64,000 nucleotides of DNA from G965240365 sp965240365 (GCA_965240365.1 OZ251218.1:2852001-2916000), one strand, 5' to 3'; counted from the stretch's first letter, positions 53,491-62,233 are shown. Notes: generated by a model from the letters alone, not told the origin. Program-made: numbers and translations.

Positions 53491-53578
53491 AGTACTGATA
53501 ATCGCTGTGGAATCTAGCGGATTCAGATATATTGCGATTCAAACATTATGTTCAACGGTGATGACTTGAGGTAGTCCA

Positions 53579-56500
53579 TTGACACATAACCTGAATATAG
53601 AATTCATTGCCGCTGCTGATTTAGACCGGCTTATTGAGCAAGCAAGCATTGAGAATTGGTCCGAGTTGGTGCTACTCGGGCCGTTCATCAGCCTTGATGC
53701 TTATAGAGAGCAGTCGCTAAAAGAGCCTAAGTGCGCGAGACGGATTTTCCAGCTTCGCGATCCAGTCAGGGATCTGGCCAGTCGCCTATCAGGTCTTGGC
53801 AACCTTACTTCGCTTAATCTGTGGGGCAACAGAATTGGCCCTGATGGCGCCAGGGTGCTGGCAACGCTCGGCAACCTCACTTCGCTCAATCTGAACGAGA
53901 ACAAGATTGGCCCCGAAGGCGCCAAGGCGCTGGCAACGCTTGGCAACCTTAGCTCGCTCGATCTGTGGTTTAACGGAATCGGCCCCGAAGGCGCCAAGGC
54001 ACTGGCAAGGCTGAGCAACCTCACCTCGCTTGATCTGAATGAGAACGAGATTGGCTCCGAAGGCGCCAAGGCGCTAGCGGCACTCGGCAACCTCACCTCG
54101 CTCACTCTATGGTATAACGAGATTGGCCTCGATGGCGCCAAGGCACTGGCGACGTTGAGCAACCTTACTTCGCTCGATCTAAGCATGAACGAGATTGGCT
54201 CCGATAGCGCCAGGGCGCTGGCGGTGCTGAGTAACCTCACTTCGCTTGATCTGTGGGGCAATCGGATCGGCCCCGATGGTGCCAAAGCACTGGCAGCGCT
54301 CGGCAACCTCACCTCGCTCCATCTGGTCATGAACAAGATCGGCTCCGATGGTGTTAAGGCGTTGGCGGCGTTGAGCAAGCTCACCTCGCTTAATCTGCGT
54401 AACAACGAGATCGGACCAGATGGTGTCAGGTCACTGGCGGCACTGAGTAACCTTAACTCGCTCAATCTGAACGAGAATAGGATTGGCTCTGATGGCGCCA
54501 AGTCGTTGGCGGCGCTAAACAACCTTACTTCGCTCAATCTGTGGGGCAACGAGATCGGCTCCGATGGCGCCGAGTCGCTAGCGGCGCTCGGCAACCTCAT
54601 GTCGCTCAATCTGCGTAATAACGAGATCGGCCCCGATGGTGTCAGGTCGCTGGCGGTGCTAAGCAATCTTAGCTCGCTCAATCTGGACGAGAACAGGGTT
54701 GGCTCTGATGGCGCCAAGGCGTTGGCAACGCTGAAAAAACTTAGCTCGCTTGATCTGAGCAGGAATCAGATCGGACCCGATGGCGCCAAGGCGCTAGCGG
54801 TGCTCGGCAACCTCACGTCGCTCGATCTTAGAAGGAACGAGATCGGCTCCGATGGCGCCAGATCGCTGGCGGCTCTGGGTAACCTCACTTCGCTCAATCT
54901 ATCGTATAACTGGATCGGCCCCGATGGCGCCAGGGCAATCCTGGAAGCCTGGTCGCGGCGCTCGGATAGCGTCCGTTTCCGGCGTCTTGATCTCCGTGGC
55001 GCCGGTGATCTCAGCGAGTTGCTACCGGAGGAAGTGCTAAGTAACTATGACGACCCCGAGGCAATACTTGCTGCCTACCGGCGTTTTACTGAAGGTCGCA
55101 GAAAGACACTAAACGAAGCAAAGCTGTTGGTGGTCGGCAAGGAGTCAGTCGGCAAGACTTCGTTACTCAGATACCTCATTAATAACGAACCGAGGAACCC
55201 TGCCGAGCAAAAAACAGCCGGGGTCAAAACTCATGACAGGATCGAAGTCCAACGCTGGAAGCCCGGAGCGGAGGATATCCGGCTGAACGTATGGGATTTC
55301 GGCGGCCAGGAAATTTACTATGAGACCCACCGCTTCTTTCTGACCGCGCGCAGTCTGTACCTGCTGGTGCTGAGCGACCGGGAGGAGGACGACCAATCCA
55401 TCTTTCACTGGCTGAAGGCTATCAAGAATCGCGCGGCAGGCTCGCCGATCCTGGTGGTCATCAATAAGTCTGACGAAGGCAAGCCGCTGGGCCTGCGGCC
55501 GGACGAGACCGGCCTTTGTGCTGATCATCCCGAAATTATCGGCTTTCTGCGCACTTCCTGTGATGATAATGATTTTTCAAGAGACAGTATCCAGCGCTTG
55601 CGTGAGCGGATCGTTGAGGCCATCGTCAATGATGAGCGGATGAAGCATGTCCGGGATTCTTTTCCGGTAAGCTGGCTCAGGATCAAGCATGAGGTCGCCG
55701 ACCTTGCGGCCAGGCGGGCCTGGTTGTCGCTCCCGGATTTTTACACGCTCTGTGCCGCGGGCGAGCGAGAGGAAGACAACGTCACGGATGAGGGCGAGCG
55801 GCGCAGCCTGTTGCGCCTCCTGAATGATCTCGGCGCCATCGTCGCCCACGGACTGGATGCCAGCGCCCGTGCCGTGCAGAGGGAAATCACGCTGCTCGAT
55901 CCCAACTGGCTGACGCGGGCGATTTATACGATCCTGACAAGGGCCGATTGCGCCGAGCTACAGGGCGAATTTACTGAAAACCAGGTGGCCGGCTGGCTTG
56001 ACCCTGCGGTTTACCCGCCGGAGCGCCACGAATTCATCCTCGACATGATGCGGGACGAGGAGGTGGGCCTCTGCTTTCCCCTGCCTAACAAAACAGGGCG
56101 CTACCTTGTGCCGGAAGCCCTTGGCCCGAGCGCGCCCTATTTGGGCGAATGGCCCGATGATTGTCTTCGATTTCGTTACCGGTACGAACTGTTGCCACGG
56201 GGTATGATCCCGCGCTTTATCGTCCATGCGCATAGGCTCCTGTTCGATCCGCCGACCCGCTGGCGAACCGGCGCCGTGTTTCAAGTCCAGAATTGCGCGA
56301 TTCTCGTGGAAGCCGATCTGGAAAGGCGTCAGGTCGATATTCGTGTTAAAGGCCCGGTCCACCGCCGGCGGATCGCGCTGGGTGTCATCATCGATCATCT
56401 CGAAGCCATCCATGCGCTGAACGCAGCGGCCAGACCGCGCGCCCTGGTGCCACTTCCCGATCAACCGGAATGCCATGAGGAATACGATTTTCTGCTCACG

Positions 56501-57082
56501 CTTGAAGATGAAGAAGGTTCGAGCTACCGGCACCGCCCGACCGGCTCTAAACGGAGCTACACGGTGGCTGAACTTCTGGACGGTGTTCGCCAGAAGGGGA
56601 GCTATGCGCAGCGCGATGATGATCGGTCGCCAGAGTTATCAGATCCCTCACAGCCGCCAGAACTACCAGAGCCGCCGTCAACAACAAAATTCTGGGCCAG
56701 GATTCTGAAGTCGTGGAACGCCCTGGCGTTCGCGGTGGCGGCTTTTGCCGTGAGCCTGTTTCTTCTGATCTATTCGATTGAGTCTCCTGAATTACGCTTC
56801 CTTATCGCTGTATCGGCGGCAACTTTTGTTGGCGTATTTCTCATTGTCGCGTCTTTCAATCCTGACCACTTTTATCGGCGACTGATCGCCTGGGTGATTG
56901 GCATCGGTCTCCTGGCCAATGTCGCCGGCTTCGGGGTCGATGCCTACTTCAGCGATCCCGGCATCGCGTCTTTCCGCTGGGACGGCCGTGTTAGCATCAC
57001 CTTTAACATTGCATGGCCGCTGATCGTTGTTGCGCTCCTTGTGCGGGACTGGAAGCAGAAGCATGGATCGGCCTCGAATTGA
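53579..57082 (+). CDS. LRR-ROC-COR (Roco-type) GTPase with C-terminal membrane anchor
   Basis: 1167-residue multidomain protein. After a 72-residue N-terminal domain come sixteen 24-residue leucine-rich repeats (residues 73-456) of consensus LGNLTSLNLWGNEIGPDGAK plus ALAA. A Ras-like ROC GTPase domain follows: P-loop GKESVGKTS at 520-528, DFGGQ at 573-577 and NKSD at 629-632. A COR dimerisation domain (about 690-960) precedes four predicted membrane helices (about 1048-1067, 1073-1092, 1101-1121, 1138-1155). No kinase domain is present. TTG 53579 has GAGG seven bases upstream. Bacterial Roco roles are largely unknown; membrane signalling or defence is inference. Confidence 0.9.
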   Translation: MTHNLNIEFIAAADLDRLIEQASIENWSELVLLGPFISLDAYREQSLKEPKCARRIFQLRDPVRDLASRLSGLGNLTSLNLWGNRIGPDGARVLATLGNLTSLNLNENKIGPEGAKALATLGNLSSLDLWFNGIGPEGAKALARLSNLTSLDLNENEIGSEGAKALAALGNLTSLTLWYNEIGLDGAKALATLSNLTSLDLSMNEIGSDSARALAVLSNLTSLDLWGNRIGPDGAKALAALGNLTSLHLVMNKIGSDGVKALAALSKLTSLNLRNNEIGPDGVRSLAALSNLNSLNLNENRIGSDGAKSLAALNNLTSLNLWGNEIGSDGAESLAALGNLMSLNLRNNEIGPDGVRSLAVLSNLSSLNLDENRVGSDGAKALATLKKLSSLDLSRNQIGPDGAKALAVLGNLTSLDLRRNEIGSDGARSLAALGNLTSLNLSYNWIGPDGARAILEAWSRRSDSVRFRRLDLRGAGDLSELLPEEVLSNYDDPEAILAAYRRFTEGRRKTLNEAKLLVVGKESVGKTSLLRYLINNEPRNPAEQKTAGVKTHDRIEVQRWKPGAEDIRLNVWDFGGQEIYYETHRFFLTARSLYLLVLSDREEDDQSIFHWLKAIKNRAAGSPILVVINKSDEGKPLGLRPDETGLCADHPEIIGFLRTSCDDNDFSRDSIQRLRERIVEAIVNDERMKHVRDSFPVSWLRIKHEVADLAARRAWLSLPDFYTLCAAGEREEDNVTDEGERRSLLRLLNDLGAIVAHGLDASARAVQREITLLDPNWLTRAIYTILTRADCAELQGEFTENQVAGWLDPAVYPPERHEFILDMMRDEEVGLCFPLPNKTGRYLVPEALGPSAPYLGEWPDDCLRFRYRYELLPRGMIPRFIVHAHRLLFDPPTRWRTGAVFQVQNCAILVEADLERRQVDIRVKGPVHRRRIALGVIIDHLEAIHALNAAARPRALVPLPDQPECHEEYDFLLTLEDEEGSSYRHRPTGSKRSYTVAELLDGVRQKGSYAQRDDDRSPELSDPSQPPELPEPPSTTKFWARILKSWNALAFAVAAFAVSLFLLIYSIESPELRFLIAVSAATFVGVFLIVASFNPDHFYRRLIAWVIGIGLLANVAGFGVDAYFSDPGIASFRWDGRVSITFNIAWPLIVVALLVRDWKQKHGSASN

Positions 57083-57137
57083 TCATTGTGCCGGTGATCC
57101 GCGGATCTGCCTGTAGCAGGCAGGGGCTTTGATTTAA

Positions 57138-57422
57138 TCAGAGTTTCCTTATGCAAAGAAAATAGCGCAATGGAAACGGCTTGATTATAGAATTATCCTG
57201 TACTATTTTTCATTGCCCGCCGTTGAAATGGCTATTGATCGTGTGCGATACCGCGTTGCGCGGGGCGGGCACAATATAGCAGAGCGAGATATAAGAAGGC
57301 GTTTTGAACGCGGCCGGGCTAATTTAGAGTCAATATTCAAGCCCATTGTGGATAAGTGGGCGGTTTTTGATACCTCCTCTTCCAGACCAAAACTGATCGG
57401 AGAATTCAGCAATGACGGATGA
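57138..57422 (+). pseudogene. 3' remnant of a zeta-toxin-like ATPase (COG4185 type)
   Basis: The frame, open from 57138 to the TGA at 57422, reads YAKKIAQWKRLDYRIILYYF, then SLPAVEMAIDRVRYRVARGG, HNIAERDIRRRFERG and KLIGEFSNDG. That is the C-terminal part of zeta-type predicted kinases. The N-terminal half with the P-loop is missing, so the product cannot be active. The frame overlaps the next small ORF, the arrangement seen with intact members. Confidence 0.75.
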
Positions 57423-57774
57423 AATGAACTATTACACGAAAATCGCCATGCAGGCGGCCGAGCGCGCGGCGAGAAAAGTCATTGAACAAGCGCATCGAGA
57501 CAATACACCCATGCCGATTTGGGATGGAGAAAAAGTCGTGTACAAAATCCCGCCCCTGCCCGACAAGGCAGATGAGTCGAAGAAATAGAATCCCTGGCGA
57601 TTCAAGCCCGAATCACCCTCAAATCACCTCCAAATCACCGGGAATTATCCAGATTGCAGGCCATGCCCGGGCCGCCCCACGCCAGGCAAGAATTTCCCGG
57701 CGAAGCCATTCATAGCCGGGCCGGTATTGCAACGCCGCCATCACCCGGATTGCCTGTATAACGACCCGGGCCCC
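57371..57774. repeat. Copy B of the duplicated zeta-toxin module
   Basis: Direct-repeat partner of 52998-53314. The shared block runs from CTCTTCCAGACCAA through the small ORF and the stretch AATTTCCCGGCGAAGCCAT to GATTGCCTGTATAAC. Copy B is longer because copy A has an internal deletion. The distance between copies is about 4.4 kb and encloses the IS481 scrap and the LRR-ROC-COR gene. Confidence 0.75.
57412..57588 (+). CDS. Small protein associated with zeta-toxin-like ATPases
   Basis: 58-residue protein beginning MTDEMNYYTKIAMQAAERAA and containing VIEQAHRDNTPMPIWDGEKV. It is of a type often encoded just after COG4185 ATPases, where it may be the antitoxin (inference from context). ATG 57412 has GGAGA eight bases upstream and overlaps the end of the toxin remnant. 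It appears complete, whereas its copy at 53037 is truncated. Confidence 0.55.
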   Translation: MTDEMNYYTKIAMQAAERAARKVIEQAHRDNTPMPIWDGEKVVYKIPPLPDKADESKK

Positions 57775-57972
57775 GCCCTAGCCGATTTCATATTACCCGC
57801 TTTAATCGGCTTAAATGCCGCGAATCAGACCCTTATTTTGCCGCCTATTATGCCCACCCCGCACCCGGCCCGGAACGGCTGAATCCCTTGTAAATCAAGG
57901 CGTATAGCGCCAAGTCAAAGCTCCGTTCAGACAGCATTGCGAAATTTTTTTATATTTTTTTGCTTTGGGGGG
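57775..57972. other. Non-coding stretch before the poly-G promoter
   Basis: GC-rich at first, then sharply AT-rich from about 57938 (runs of T around 57950-57960). The change marks the boundary between the zeta-module DNA and the AT-rich signalling island. No gene or repeat was recognised. Confidence 0.5.
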
Positions 57973-58003
57973 TTGACACGAGGGGGGGGGGGGGGGGTAA
58001 CAT
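57973..58003 (+). promoter_or_regulatory. Predicted phase-variable promoter with a 16-G spacer tract
   Basis: A perfect -35 TTGACA (57973-57978) is followed by CGA, sixteen consecutive G (57982-57997), then a -10-like TAACAT (57998-58003). The spacer is 19 bases, two over the optimum of 17. Slipped-strand changes in the G tract would alter the spacer and so promoter strength, as in meningococcal porA. Genes downstream on the plus strand start at 58245. The tract length may vary within the population or be mis-assembled. Confidence 0.65.
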
Positions 58004-58244
58004 ACACTTACTCTTAAATGCAAGCAAATAATGTGTATAAAGATTGCCAAGGCATACATTACAGAATATGCCATACAAAACGATAAAGTCATAGTCAGGA
58101 ATATGGGTGGCTTATAAATTTAACAAAGTAGGGAGAATTATCCTGCCAGTCGGACATGCCAAAGTATGTCTTTGACTTTTAGCAGCAAGTAAAAATACCT
58201 GTGCACAGTATAGTGCTGTCAGATTTTTAATTGGGGAATAATTT

Positions 58245-58427
58245 ATGAGAAACTTTTTTGCGGGTTTTATTCCTGCTTTTGTTGTCTCTATCGTCTGGCC
58301 GTTGATAAACGGCAAAGGCGCGGACACTTTTATGAAATTGCTCACTATTTATTTAGTAATACCTCTCGTTATCGGCTTGATTGCAGGAGGTATTATGCTT
58401 TTCTTGAAAAATAAAAAATCAGGGTGA
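58245..58427 (+). CDS. Small membrane protein, unknown
   Basis: 60-residue hydrophobic protein with two predicted membrane helices (FAGFIPAFVVSIVWPLI and LLTIYLVIPLVIGLIAGGIM) and a basic tail (KNKKSG). ATG 58245 has a GGGGA nine bases upstream. Its stop overlaps the GTG/ATG start region of the RDD gene, so the two are probably coupled. First gene after the poly-G promoter. No family recognised. Confidence 0.6.
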   Translation: MRNFFAGFIPAFVVSIVWPLINGKGADTFMKLLTIYLVIPLVIGLIAGGIMLFLKNKKSG

Positions 58428-58432
58428 AAAAT

Positions 58433-58855
58433 ATGACTTACGCAGGCTTTTGGAAAAGATTCGCAGCAGGCTTCATTGACTATTTTATAACATTCATTCT
58501 GTCCGCCATAGTTGGAGGGATTATTGGATTGATCTACGGCGCCTCAGCAGGAACAGCAGCAATAGAAGAAATCGCTATGTTTTTAGGAAGTTTAGCAGGA
58601 TTTCTTGTTACTTGGATATATCATGCCGCTTTTGAGTCATCTCCCAAACAGGCAACGCCAGGTAAAATGGCGCTTGGTATAAAGGTCACAGACCTTGAAG
58701 GAAGACCTGTCGGATTCGGCAAGGCAACCGGCCGGTATTTTGGAAAAATTATTTCCATACTTATTCTTTTTATTGGCTTCATCATGATTGCTTTCTCCAG
58801 GAAAAAACAAGGCTTGCATGACATGATGGCTGGGTGCCTTGTTGTGAACAAGTAA
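58433..58855 (+). CDS. RDD family membrane protein, copy 1
   Basis: 140-residue protein of the RDD family, named for conserved Arg and Asp residues in the helices: TYAGFWKRFAAGFIDYFITF, QATPGKMALGIKVTDLEG and KKQGLHDMMAGCLVVNK. Three or four membrane helices. Some RDD proteins act as ion antiporters, but most are of unknown role and act as membrane partners of signalling systems. GTG 58424 is an alternative start overlapping the upstream gene. A close paralogue lies at 63135. Confidence 0.85.
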   Translation: MTYAGFWKRFAAGFIDYFITFILSAIVGGIIGLIYGASAGTAAIEEIAMFLGSLAGFLVTWIYHAAFESSPKQATPGKMALGIKVTDLEGRPVGFGKATGRYFGKIISILILFIGFIMIAFSRKKQGLHDMMAGCLVVNK

Positions 58856-58923
58856 CAAAATGTTTGCCACGTATTTTCTCTTAAAACCAAGCATACGCAA
58901 TAAAACATAATCGGAAAAGCAAT

Positions 58924-60414
58924 ATGTATCGACTTATACCTTGCCGGCATGGCATATGTGCCTCGCCTTCCACGGCCACCACGAGTGAAATAGAAAAAAA
59001 TAAATCTACTAAGGGCATTAAGGGAGTTATTCTTCTACCTGGTGGCATCGAGCATGATACCTGGGTTCAGGATGAACCATTTTTACCTGAATCAACTTCA
59101 TTAGGAGATAAAGATATTGAAAATCTGCGTTGCTCAGATCCTGATAATTTTTCGTTTACGCATTACGGGCCAAAAAATCAGGATAAACCGACCAATCAGG
59201 ATTTTGCATTATCAGGGCGCTTTGCGGATCAGCCTGACAGGATCGCAAGATTCTCAATTCTGGCAGACGGCATCAGTAATGGTTTTGCCTTTCCGCAAAG
59301 AGGAGCGCAATTATCTTGTTTTGCCGCATATCGTTGCCTGCAAGCGTTGTATAAGCAGCTTGTCACAACAGGTAAATCTTTAAGCAAAGAAGATGTTGAG
59401 GGCTTTAGAGTCAGCTTGGCAAAGGAAATCAATGACTCTTTTGATCGAGACAGAAAGGATCTCTTATATCTGTTTAAACACGAACATAGAGAACCATCAA
59501 ATATTGCTTCAAAAGTATGGGAAAAATATTTTAAGGACGAACCGGAAAAGTGGTACGGTAATACGCTACTGATATCCTTTCTTTCTCCATTTGGCGTTTT
59601 TATAAGCTATGCCGGAGACGGTGGCATTATTTTTCTGAAAGGGCAAGAACTACCGAAAAATATTATTCGTTCCCCTGAATCTTCAGCCATAGATCGCTTC
59701 GTTACCTTGGGCGTGAAGTCTGGTAAATTTACGTCCAAGTGGATCTCTCGCGATGACGACTTCACAAGAAATGACGGCTTCATAGAAATTATATCTGTAA
59801 CCGATGGTATAGACAGAACTTATCAAATGAATGAAATGGATCTCTCCAAAGCCTTTTCTTCCGAAGCCGTTCTTGGTGAACTGGTGGATCAGATAAAAAA
59901 CCTGCAAGACCGGATTACGGGTGATGTTGATGTCGATAATTATTCAATTGGCCGTGTGTTCCTGCCACTTTCAGATACTCCGCATAACCGTATGACAGGA
60001 AATGCAGAACCCGCTCCCATAGTGGATCCAAAGGAAATCAAACAGCAAGAAAACCCACCCACACCCATTACTCCTCAGGACGATTCTGATTTCAATGAAG
60101 CAGAATTGTCTAAAAAAAAAGCCGCAGCATGTCGCGGCATGAAGAAAATACATCTAGCCCAAATTCTCCTGGGTGTTGCTCTGGGACTGGGCCTGAGCAA
60201 CGCACTGATAATCGGGGTATCGAAAATGAACAGCGAAGTAGTAGAACAGAATCAGACGCAGGCAACATCACAGAGTCAAGTGAAGGAAATAACTCCGCCA
60301 GTAGAAACGATGACAGCGGATCAAACACCCTCAGCAGAGCAACTGGCGCAAACGAAAAAACCGCCCTCGGCGGAAATAGAACGAAGGCTTCAAGTGGAGT
60401 CGGCAATCAAATAA
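58924..60414 (+). CDS. Membrane-anchored PP2C-type protein phosphatase
   Basis: 496-residue protein. Residues about 85-345 form a PP2C (PPM) domain with metal-binding motifs in order: NQD 91-93, LADG 113-116, YAGDGG 229-234, VTDG 292-295 and DN 338-339. A Pro/Gln-rich linker leads to one membrane helix (about 409-433, HLAQILLGVALGLGLSNALI) and an acidic Gln/Thr/Pro-rich tail that stops at 60414. The tail may continue in another frame. Expected to remove phosphates placed by the kinase two genes on. Confidence 0.85.
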   Translation: MYRLIPCRHGICASPSTATTSEIEKNKSTKGIKGVILLPGGIEHDTWVQDEPFLPESTSLGDKDIENLRCSDPDNFSFTHYGPKNQDKPTNQDFALSGRFADQPDRIARFSILADGISNGFAFPQRGAQLSCFAAYRCLQALYKQLVTTGKSLSKEDVEGFRVSLAKEINDSFDRDRKDLLYLFKHEHREPSNIASKVWEKYFKDEPEKWYGNTLLISFLSPFGVFISYAGDGGIIFLKGQELPKNIIRSPESSAIDRFVTLGVKSGKFTSKWISRDDDFTRNDGFIEIISVTDGIDRTYQMNEMDLSKAFSSEAVLGELVDQIKNLQDRITGDVDVDNYSIGRVFLPLSDTPHNRMTGNAEPAPIVDPKEIKQQENPPTPITPQDDSDFNEAELSKKKAAACRGMKKIHLAQILLGVALGLGLSNALIIGVSKMNSEVVEQNQTQATSQSQVKEITPPVETMTADQTPSAEQLAQTKKPPSAEIERRLQVESAIK

Positions 60415-60626
60415 ACGCTAAAGCGTTTATCAGCAATTTTATTGAACAGCGTGAACCTTTGAAATTTTGTGATCCTATAAGAAAAAAAACAATAATCGCA
60501 AAAGTTAATAAAATTGCTACATGTGAAATTGCTTTGAGGGAAATTGTTACCGAAAAGTTTCTGGAAGATACGATTATTAAAGCATTTGAGAACAGCCAAA
60601 ATAAGAATGGAGAAAGAAAGATATGA
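60129..60626 (+). CDS. ORF overlapping the PP2C tail; possible frameshifted C-terminal extension
   Basis: The frame overlaps the phosphatase by 286 bases, where it looks like a shadow (Ser/Asn-rich). From about 60410 it reads NAKAFISNFIEQREPLKFCD, then RKKTIIAKVNKIATCEIALR and TEKFLEDTIIKAF, which has normal protein composition. Its TGA overlaps the kinase ATG (ATGA), arguing that this frame is translated. An A6 run at 60355-60360 would allow a -1 shift from the PP2C frame. It could instead be a separate small gene. Confidence 0.45.
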   Translation: MSRHEENTSSPNSPGCCSGTGPEQRTDNRGIENEQRSSRTESDAGNITESSEGNNSASRNDDSGSNTLSRATGANEKTALGGNRTKASSGVGNQINAKAFISNFIEQREPLKFCDPIRKKTIIAKVNKIATCEIALREIVTEKFLEDTIIKAFENSQNKNGERKI

Positions 60627-61969
60627 TTACTGCTCGGACCATTATAAAAGACTTATGTGGCAAGTCATTCAATGTAGAGAATTCGGTTGACGGGACAAAA
60701 GTTAAATTTCAGTTCCCGTCGAAATTTGATGGCTGGCCCAGACGAGGCGGAGAGGCGATAGTCGCCCCTATTATATGCAAACATCCACAGCAAGGCGATA
60801 TTCCGTCTATTATGAAATTCTTTGACCATGTCGTGCCGGGAAGGGCCAAGCGGCAGACTTACCTTCTGAATTTTAATTTAGCAGGCACATTTGATCACTT
60901 ATATGAAGCTGTTCCATACCTTTGGGTGGATAAAACCGTAGCGAGCCACCGTCTTTACGGGCATGTCGCAAAGCATGTATGTCATAACCGGCCTGGAGAT
61001 GATTTTGAGCGTGTTCGTTTACACGATACGGATAATATGGACAATTTCAGCGAGAACAATCGGCGCGAGATGGCGGCCGAGCTATGTAATGCCATACTCG
61101 GCCTTGAAAAACTCAACATCGTACATACCGACCTGTCACCCAAGAATATCGTTATAGGAAAATACTCCGACAGCGAGGCGCATTGCGTGTTGATAGACTA
61201 TGATGGCTTTCACAGCCCCCACGCCCCGAAAATACCGAGACAGCATAAAGGAAATTTGGTGAGAATGCTCGGCACACCCGGTTATCAACACCCAAGCCTG
61301 ATGCGTCGGATCGAGCAAGATAACGGCATGGATGATGGCTTGTTTGTGGAAAATGACCGGTTTGCGCTCGGCGTGCTTTGTTTTGAATTGATGACATGGA
61401 CAAAAAAAGTAGCGGACAATCTGCAATCAAGCCAGATAGGGCTCTTAAGCGAGGAAGCCTTAAAACAAGGGCGTCTTGATGTTCCCGTGGAGGTTAAGTC
61501 TGCCTGGCCGGAAGGGTTTCAACTGCTTGAAGAGGCGGTAAAAGAACCGGATACCAACTCACTGCCCGGCCCGGAAGACTGGCTGCACGTGGTGAGGCCG
61601 GAGCTTAAGCCTCAAAATCGCAAAAGCTGGAAAACGACGGTCTTTCTCAGGATATTCCGGCAACGCGGCAATCAAACACCGATTAAAAAACAACGATTAC
61701 ATTTTGAAAGTCAAGCCGGGCAAGGTAGCCTGGGAAAAGTTGATGCCCGCTTGTCGGATATTGCATACAGCTACAAGAATGAGAATGGCCGCTGTGTCAG
61801 CTTTAAGATTCATATTACATCGGCGGCGCCTGTCCTAATGAAACAGGATAGAAAAACAAAAAATCTCGGTGTTCGGCCGGATGCAATAGAGGTGGAACCG
61901 GAAGATCAAATTCTAACCGATGGTTGGCTGTTGGAGTTTCAAGACGCGGCCCAGGGCACTGACTGGTAA
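60623..61969 (+). CDS. Protein-kinase-like protein of a TerY-P-type triad
   Basis: 448-residue protein with a eukaryotic-like kinase core. A candidate ATP-contacting Lys is in SIMKFF (Lys65). The catalytic loop is HTDLSPKNIV (HTD 168-170, Asn175), the metal-binding Asp lies in LIDYDG (Asp192), and the activation segment end is GTPGYQHPSL (217-226). The HRD Arg is Thr and DFG is DYD, as in several bacterial TerY-P kinases. After about residue 340 there is an unassigned beta-rich domain. ATG 60623 overlaps the previous stop. Paired with the PP2C and vWA genes. Confidence 0.85.
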   Translation: MITARTIIKDLCGKSFNVENSVDGTKVKFQFPSKFDGWPRRGGEAIVAPIICKHPQQGDIPSIMKFFDHVVPGRAKRQTYLLNFNLAGTFDHLYEAVPYLWVDKTVASHRLYGHVAKHVCHNRPGDDFERVRLHDTDNMDNFSENNRREMAAELCNAILGLEKLNIVHTDLSPKNIVIGKYSDSEAHCVLIDYDGFHSPHAPKIPRQHKGNLVRMLGTPGYQHPSLMRRIEQDNGMDDGLFVENDRFALGVLCFELMTWTKKVADNLQSSQIGLLSEEALKQGRLDVPVEVKSAWPEGFQLLEEAVKEPDTNSLPGPEDWLHVVRPELKPQNRKSWKTTVFLRIFRQRGNQTPIKKQRLHFESQAGQGSLGKVDARLSDIAYSYKNENGRCVSFKIHITSAAPVLMKQDRKTKNLGVRPDAIEVEPEDQILTDGWLLEFQDAAQGTDW

Positions 61970-62233
61970 AAAGCAAAAAAATGACGCTATTCTTTATAGC
62001 TATCAGGAATTCATGGCACTGTATATCGACACTGTACGATTCGAGTTCAGTATCCACGAGGCCGGGCCAAAGCAAAATTTCCGCGGCAAAGCGAGGCGCC
62101 GCCAAAATCAATGACAAGTGTGATTGATTTTGAAACAAGGTGAAAATCATATTTTCACCATATAATGCCCTGATCTGCCTGTCGCGGTTCAAGGGTTTTC
62201 CTAAGCATAAACTGTTAATTTAAGGTGAACAAA
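61970..62233. other. Gap with a 9-bp palindrome before the vWA gene
   Basis: GGTGAAAAT-CAT-ATTTTCACC (62139-62159) is a perfect inverted repeat without a following T-run; it could be an operator or a weak terminator. An open frame with YSYQEFMALYIDTVRFEFSI (to 62114) runs through the first part but has no start or ribosome site of its own and is not called. Confidence 0.4.

Noticed and set aside
60112..60120. A9 run as the main frameshift site in the PP2C gene
   Set aside because: The original frame continues beyond it with a convincing membrane helix, so a shift here would destroy the anchor; the A6 run at 60355 is the better candidate.
61920..62114. 65-codon ORF overlapping the kinase 3' end
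   Set aside because: Start lies within the kinase gene, no ribosome site, and only part of it looks protein-like.
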